The translations under genes and the position numbers were made by a program. DNA of 64,000 nt from Paenibacillus algicola (GTDB taxonomy: Bacteria; Bacillota; Bacilli; Paenibacillales; Paenibacillaceae), in assembly GCF_005577435.1 (NCBI RefSeq), contig NZ_CP040396.1, forward strand, positions 2,166,501-2,230,500. Direction: 5' to 3'. How positions within the stretch are numbered: position 1 is the stretch's first letter; each line of letters opens with the position of its first letter. Shown here in pieces: positions 61,508 to 64,000 of the stretch. The notes under the pieces are model-generated. The model made no database searches, was not told the DNA's origin, and saw nothing but the letters and a program-made list of their open reading frames with translations.

Positions 61508-62683
61508 ATGTCAATGACCCGCACGGTCAGTCAGAATTCAACACACTATATCATTCTCATCGCTGTCATTATTGCGGCGGGAATTAGCCAGGGACTGCTG
61601 CTGCCAGTACTGGCTATATTTTTGGAACGCATGGGTGTCTCCTCCGGGATGAACGGCCTGAACGCGGCTGCTCTGTATGTCGGCTCCTTCGGCATGACCC
61701 TCGTAGCTGAACGGATTCTCGGAAGACTAGGCTTCAAAAAACTGATTATCGGCGGGCTTCTGCTCGTGATGGCAGCACTTATGGCATTTCCGTTGTTTCC
61801 AAGCCTGGGTCTGTGGTTCGTTCTGCGAATTCTGGTCGGTGTTGGCGACAGTGCCCTTCACTACGCCTCTCAGCTATGGGTGCTGATGATGTCCACGGAC
61901 CGCAACCGCGGCAGAAGCATTTCCATATACGGAATGTCTTATGGCATCGGCTTCAGCATCGGTCCGCTGGGAATTAATCTTTTGAATTACGGCACAGCGG
62001 TACCCTTCTTCGCACTGGCTGCCTTGTATGCTGCCCTGCTCGTGGTGGTTCTGCTTAGATTGCCGGATGCACGTCCGGAGAAGCACTCAGGCAGCGCCGC
62101 CGAAACCAGAGGAAGATACCGTTTAAGCTACCGGCTTGCCTGGTTTGCACTTATTCCCGCCTTTTTGTACGGATATATGGAGGCGGGCCTGCATAGTAAC
62201 TTCCCGGTTTACGGGCTTCGTAGCGGCTTTACGCTGGAGCAGATTTCGTCCCTGCTTCCTTTTATCGGCATTGGTGGACTGATCCTGCAGCTTCCGCTAG
62301 GCATCTGGAGTGACCGATTCGGCAGAAAAAGAGTGCTTACGCTTTCCGGCTTCATTGGCGGAATCAGCTTTCTGCTCATTCCGTTCGCGGGAACGAACTT
62401 TTGGATGGTTTTGATTCTTCTTACCCTTGCCGGGGGCATGGTAGGATCATTCTTCTCGCTTGGTCTCGCCTATGCAGCGGATATCTTGCCGAGGGCCATA
62501 CTTCCGGCAGCGAATGTTGTCGCTTCCTTCCATTTTAACATGGGAAGCATCCTCGGGCCGAATATAGGAGGAGCGGTCATGCAGACCGGCTGGATCGGCG
62601 GCGTGTTTGTTCTGCTGGGGCTGTTTTATCTGATCTTTTCCAGCCTTAGCCCTTGGTTTAAAGGAAGCCCGTTCAAGCTATAG
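61508..62683 (+). CDS. MFS transporter
   Basis: The protein has 391 aa with twelve hydrophobic helices and a central loop near residue 195. MFS motif A-like signals are AERILGRLGFKKL and GIWSDRFGRKRVLTL. The size and a motif-C-like GYMEAG segment suggest a drug or small-molecule exporter (12 TMS). SD AAGGGG lies at 61491-61496. Regulation by the divergent ArsR-type protein is likely. Confidence 0.9.
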   Translation: MSMTRTVSQNSTHYIILIAVIIAAGISQGLLLPVLAIFLERMGVSSGMNGLNAAALYVGSFGMTLVAERILGRLGFKKLIIGGLLLVMAALMAFPLFPSLGLWFVLRILVGVGDSALHYASQLWVLMMSTDRNRGRSISIYGMSYGIGFSIGPLGINLLNYGTAVPFFALAALYAALLVVVLLRLPDARPEKHSGSAAETRGRYRLSYRLAWFALIPAFLYGYMEAGLHSNFPVYGLRSGFTLEQISSLLPFIGIGGLILQLPLGIWSDRFGRKRVLTLSGFIGGISFLLIPFAGTNFWMVLILLTLAGGMVGSFFSLGLAYAADILPRAILPAANVVASFHFNMGSILGPNIGGAVMQTGWIGGVFVLLGLFYLIFSSLSPWFKGSPFKL

Positions 62684-62684
62684 G

Positions 62685-62696
62685 GAACATGTGTTC
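62685..62696. promoter_or_regulatory. Candidate LexA box
   Basis: GAACATGTGTTC matches GAAC-N4-GTTC perfectly, including the R-N-R-Y centre. It lies 68 bases before the ABC ATPase start. About one such match is expected by chance in 64 kb, so it is only a candidate. Confidence 0.45.
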
Positions 62697-62764
62697 TCAT
62701 GGCAATTAAGGGTAGTTTCTTCTAAACTAGAGGTATGGAATGTAACGCGACGGGAGAGAGACAA

Positions 62765-63484
62765 ATGATAAAAGTGGATCGCCTGATCAAGAAAATTGTC
62801 ACCGAGCCCAAGCCGGTGCTAAAAGATATAAGCTTTCAAATGGAGCCAGGAGAAATGATCGGCCTGATCGGCGGCAGCGGCAGCGGGAAGAGTCTGCTGC
62901 TCAGCTGTCTGGCACTGCGCCAAAAATGGGACGGCGGACGCTTTCTCATTGACGGAGAGGATGTGCTTAAGGCTGGCGGCCGGCGCAGAATCCGCCGGGA
63001 GTGGGCTTATCTGGAGCAAAATCCGGAGCTGAACCGCAACCGTACAGCCCTAAAAAATGTTCTGGTAGGACAGTCCAGCCAAACGCCGCTGTGGCGCATG
63101 ATCACCGGTATGGTCCGCTCGGATGATTATATGGGAGCGATGGATACGATTGAGCATTTAGGTTTGCTGGACAAGGCCAAACGCAAGACAGGAGAGCTGA
63201 GTGGTGGCGAGAAGCAAAGAATTGCGATTGCACGGGCGCTCGTCCATGGTGCGAAGGTCATTCTCGCAGATGAGCCGGTTATGGGCCTTGATCCAAAGTC
63301 AGCCGAGCATGTCCTGCAAACGCTGCGTTCTCTGTGCGAAGAGGAGCGCCTAACCGTCATCGCAGTGATCCCGCTGGAGCTTGCTGAGAAATATTGTACT
63401 CGCATACTGGGTCTTGCCGGCGGGGAGATTGCCGTAGATGTGACCGGAAGACGTCTTACCCACGGTGAAAAAAGCAGACTGTAA
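62765..63484 (+). CDS. ABC transporter ATPase, PhnC-like
   Basis: The protein has 239 aa from ATG 62765. Walker A GGSGSGKS, signature LSGGEKQR, Walker B VILADEPVMGLDP. The segment NVLVGQ ... TPLWRMITG resembles PhnC-type phosphonate importers. No PhnD or PhnE gene follows in the window; instead a lipoprotein gene begins 53 bases later. The H-loop His is replaced (VIAVIPLELAE), which is odd for an active transporter. Confidence 0.85.
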   Translation: MIKVDRLIKKIVTEPKPVLKDISFQMEPGEMIGLIGGSGSGKSLLLSCLALRQKWDGGRFLIDGEDVLKAGGRRRIRREWAYLEQNPELNRNRTALKNVLVGQSSQTPLWRMITGMVRSDDYMGAMDTIEHLGLLDKAKRKTGELSGGEKQRIAIARALVHGAKVILADEPVMGLDPKSAEHVLQTLRSLCEEERLTVIAVIPLELAEKYCTRILGLAGGEIAVDVTGRRLTHGEKSRL

Positions 63485-63537
63485 TTTAAGTGTATTCTCA
63501 GGAACAGGTACGTTATAGAAAGGTGATGCATGGAACA

Positions 63538-64000
63538 TTGAAATGGATAAAGCAGACGACAGCCGGTCTAATGGCGCTTCTGCTCAGCGGATGCAGCTTT
63601 ATTAGCGACCCGGTATCGCTCATGACGACACCGGATCTGCCTGCTGATAAGGCGACGCTGATGGGGGCTGTCAGCTCGGCTCTGAGTGCCAAAGGCTCTG
63701 AGAAGGGGGATATTATTCGTCCCCGCCGCGATCCGGATCCCAGCTCGATTCGAATCGAGGATTTGAACGGTGACGGTGTCATGGAGGCCGTGGTGTTCTA
63801 CAAGACTCCGAATCAAGAGGTGCAGATTCACGGCATGATTATGCAGGAGCAAGGCAGCTCATGGGTGAAAAAACTGGATTTTGACGGAGAAGGGACTGTT
63901 CTTGAATCCTTCGAGCTCATTGATATTACGAATGACGGCAAGCTGGATATTGTCGCAGGGTTCTCCAGAGGACAGGAGGAGCTGCAAAACGGTCTGGCTG
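63538..64000 (+). CDS. Lipoprotein with FG-GAP-like repeats, truncated by window end
   Basis: TTG 63538 has AGGTGA upstream (63521-63526). ATG 63526 in the same frame is too close to it. The signal ends LLSGC, giving a lipid anchor. The mature part carries repeated Asp-rich loops, DLNGDGVMEAVVFY and DITNDGKLDIVAGF, of the FG-GAP/VCBS type (calcium-loop beta propeller). About 154 residues are visible and the frame is open at 64000. The role is unknown. Confidence 0.8.
   Translation, partial: MKWIKQTTAGLMALLLSGCSFISDPVSLMTTPDLPADKATLMGAVSSALSAKGSEKGDIIRPRRDPDPSSIRIEDLNGDGVMEAVVFYKTPNQEVQIHGMIMQEQGSSWVKKLDFDGEGTVLESFELIDITNDGKLDIVAGFSRGQEELQNGLA

Overview
The window looks like a chromosomal segment of a Paenibacillus-type Bacillota (Firmicutes) bacterium. 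The evidence is strong AGGAGG-type ribosome binding sites, frequent TTG and GTG starts, the divergent lexA / yneA-like pair followed by a DUF896 (ynzC-like) gene, the pdhABCD order, and moderate GC content interrupted by AT-rich islands.

Region 1 (1-9.8 kb) is the tail-to-lysis part of a prophage or phage-tail-like element. It holds the end of a tail assembly gene, tape measure, Dit-like protein, baseplate plug, hub, Gp138-type spike, gp25-like wedge (XkdS), baseplate J (XkdT), a DUF2612-like tail protein, tail fibre, small fibre-associated ORFs, a coiled-coil membrane protein, holin and an N-acetylmuramoyl-L-alanine amidase. The J-like, gp25-like and spike genes point to a contractile tail. 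Region 2 (9.8-16.8 kb) is AT-rich accessory DNA. It contains a two-gene moron-like cassette, a convergent two-gene unit of small proteins, three small membrane proteins, an integrase C-terminal remnant, a decayed IS630-type transposase and a complete IS256-family element. The IS256 element has split a lipoprotein gene and left a 9-bp target duplication.

Region 3 (16.8-31.8 kb) is core chromosome. It starts with lexA and the cell-division inhibitor yneA, separated by a cluster of LexA boxes. Then come HAD phosphatases, an NAD(P)-binding protein, acireductone dioxygenase, cobalamin-dependent methionine synthase (metH) and ribonuclease Z. A tight operon follows that joins base-excision repair (Fpg/Nei-like glycosylase, endonuclease IV) to a cREC-type receiver, a thioredoxin-like protein, an ABC ATPase and an RlmM/FtsJ-like methyltransferase.

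Region 4 (31.8-42.4 kb) is the most unusual part: a ten-gene Tad-like pilus or secretion locus. It has its own promoter followed by a stem-loop terminator. The first gene encodes a Ser/Thr kinase fused to a degenerate MinD-like domain. Then come a CpaB-like SAF protein, two more degenerate MinD/TadZ-like proteins, a membrane-anchored TadA-like ATPase, a fused TadB-TadC-like membrane protein, and four small N-terminally anchored pilin- or TadE-like proteins. No Flp prepilin or prepilin peptidase is visible.

Region 5 (42.4-64 kb) is again core metabolism and information processing: an ABC-F protein, an atypical response regulator, NlpC/P60 hydrolase, thiamine pyrophosphokinase, a TRIC-type channel, a low-molecular-weight tyrosine phosphatase, an esterase, the pyruvate dehydrogenase operon, thyA-dfrA, gltD and topB. 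It ends with a HAD hydrolase, an ArsR-type regulator divergent from an MFS exporter, a PhnC-like ABC ATPase preceded by a candidate LexA box, and a truncated lipoprotein gene at the window edge. I saw no tRNA, rRNA or CRISPR array.
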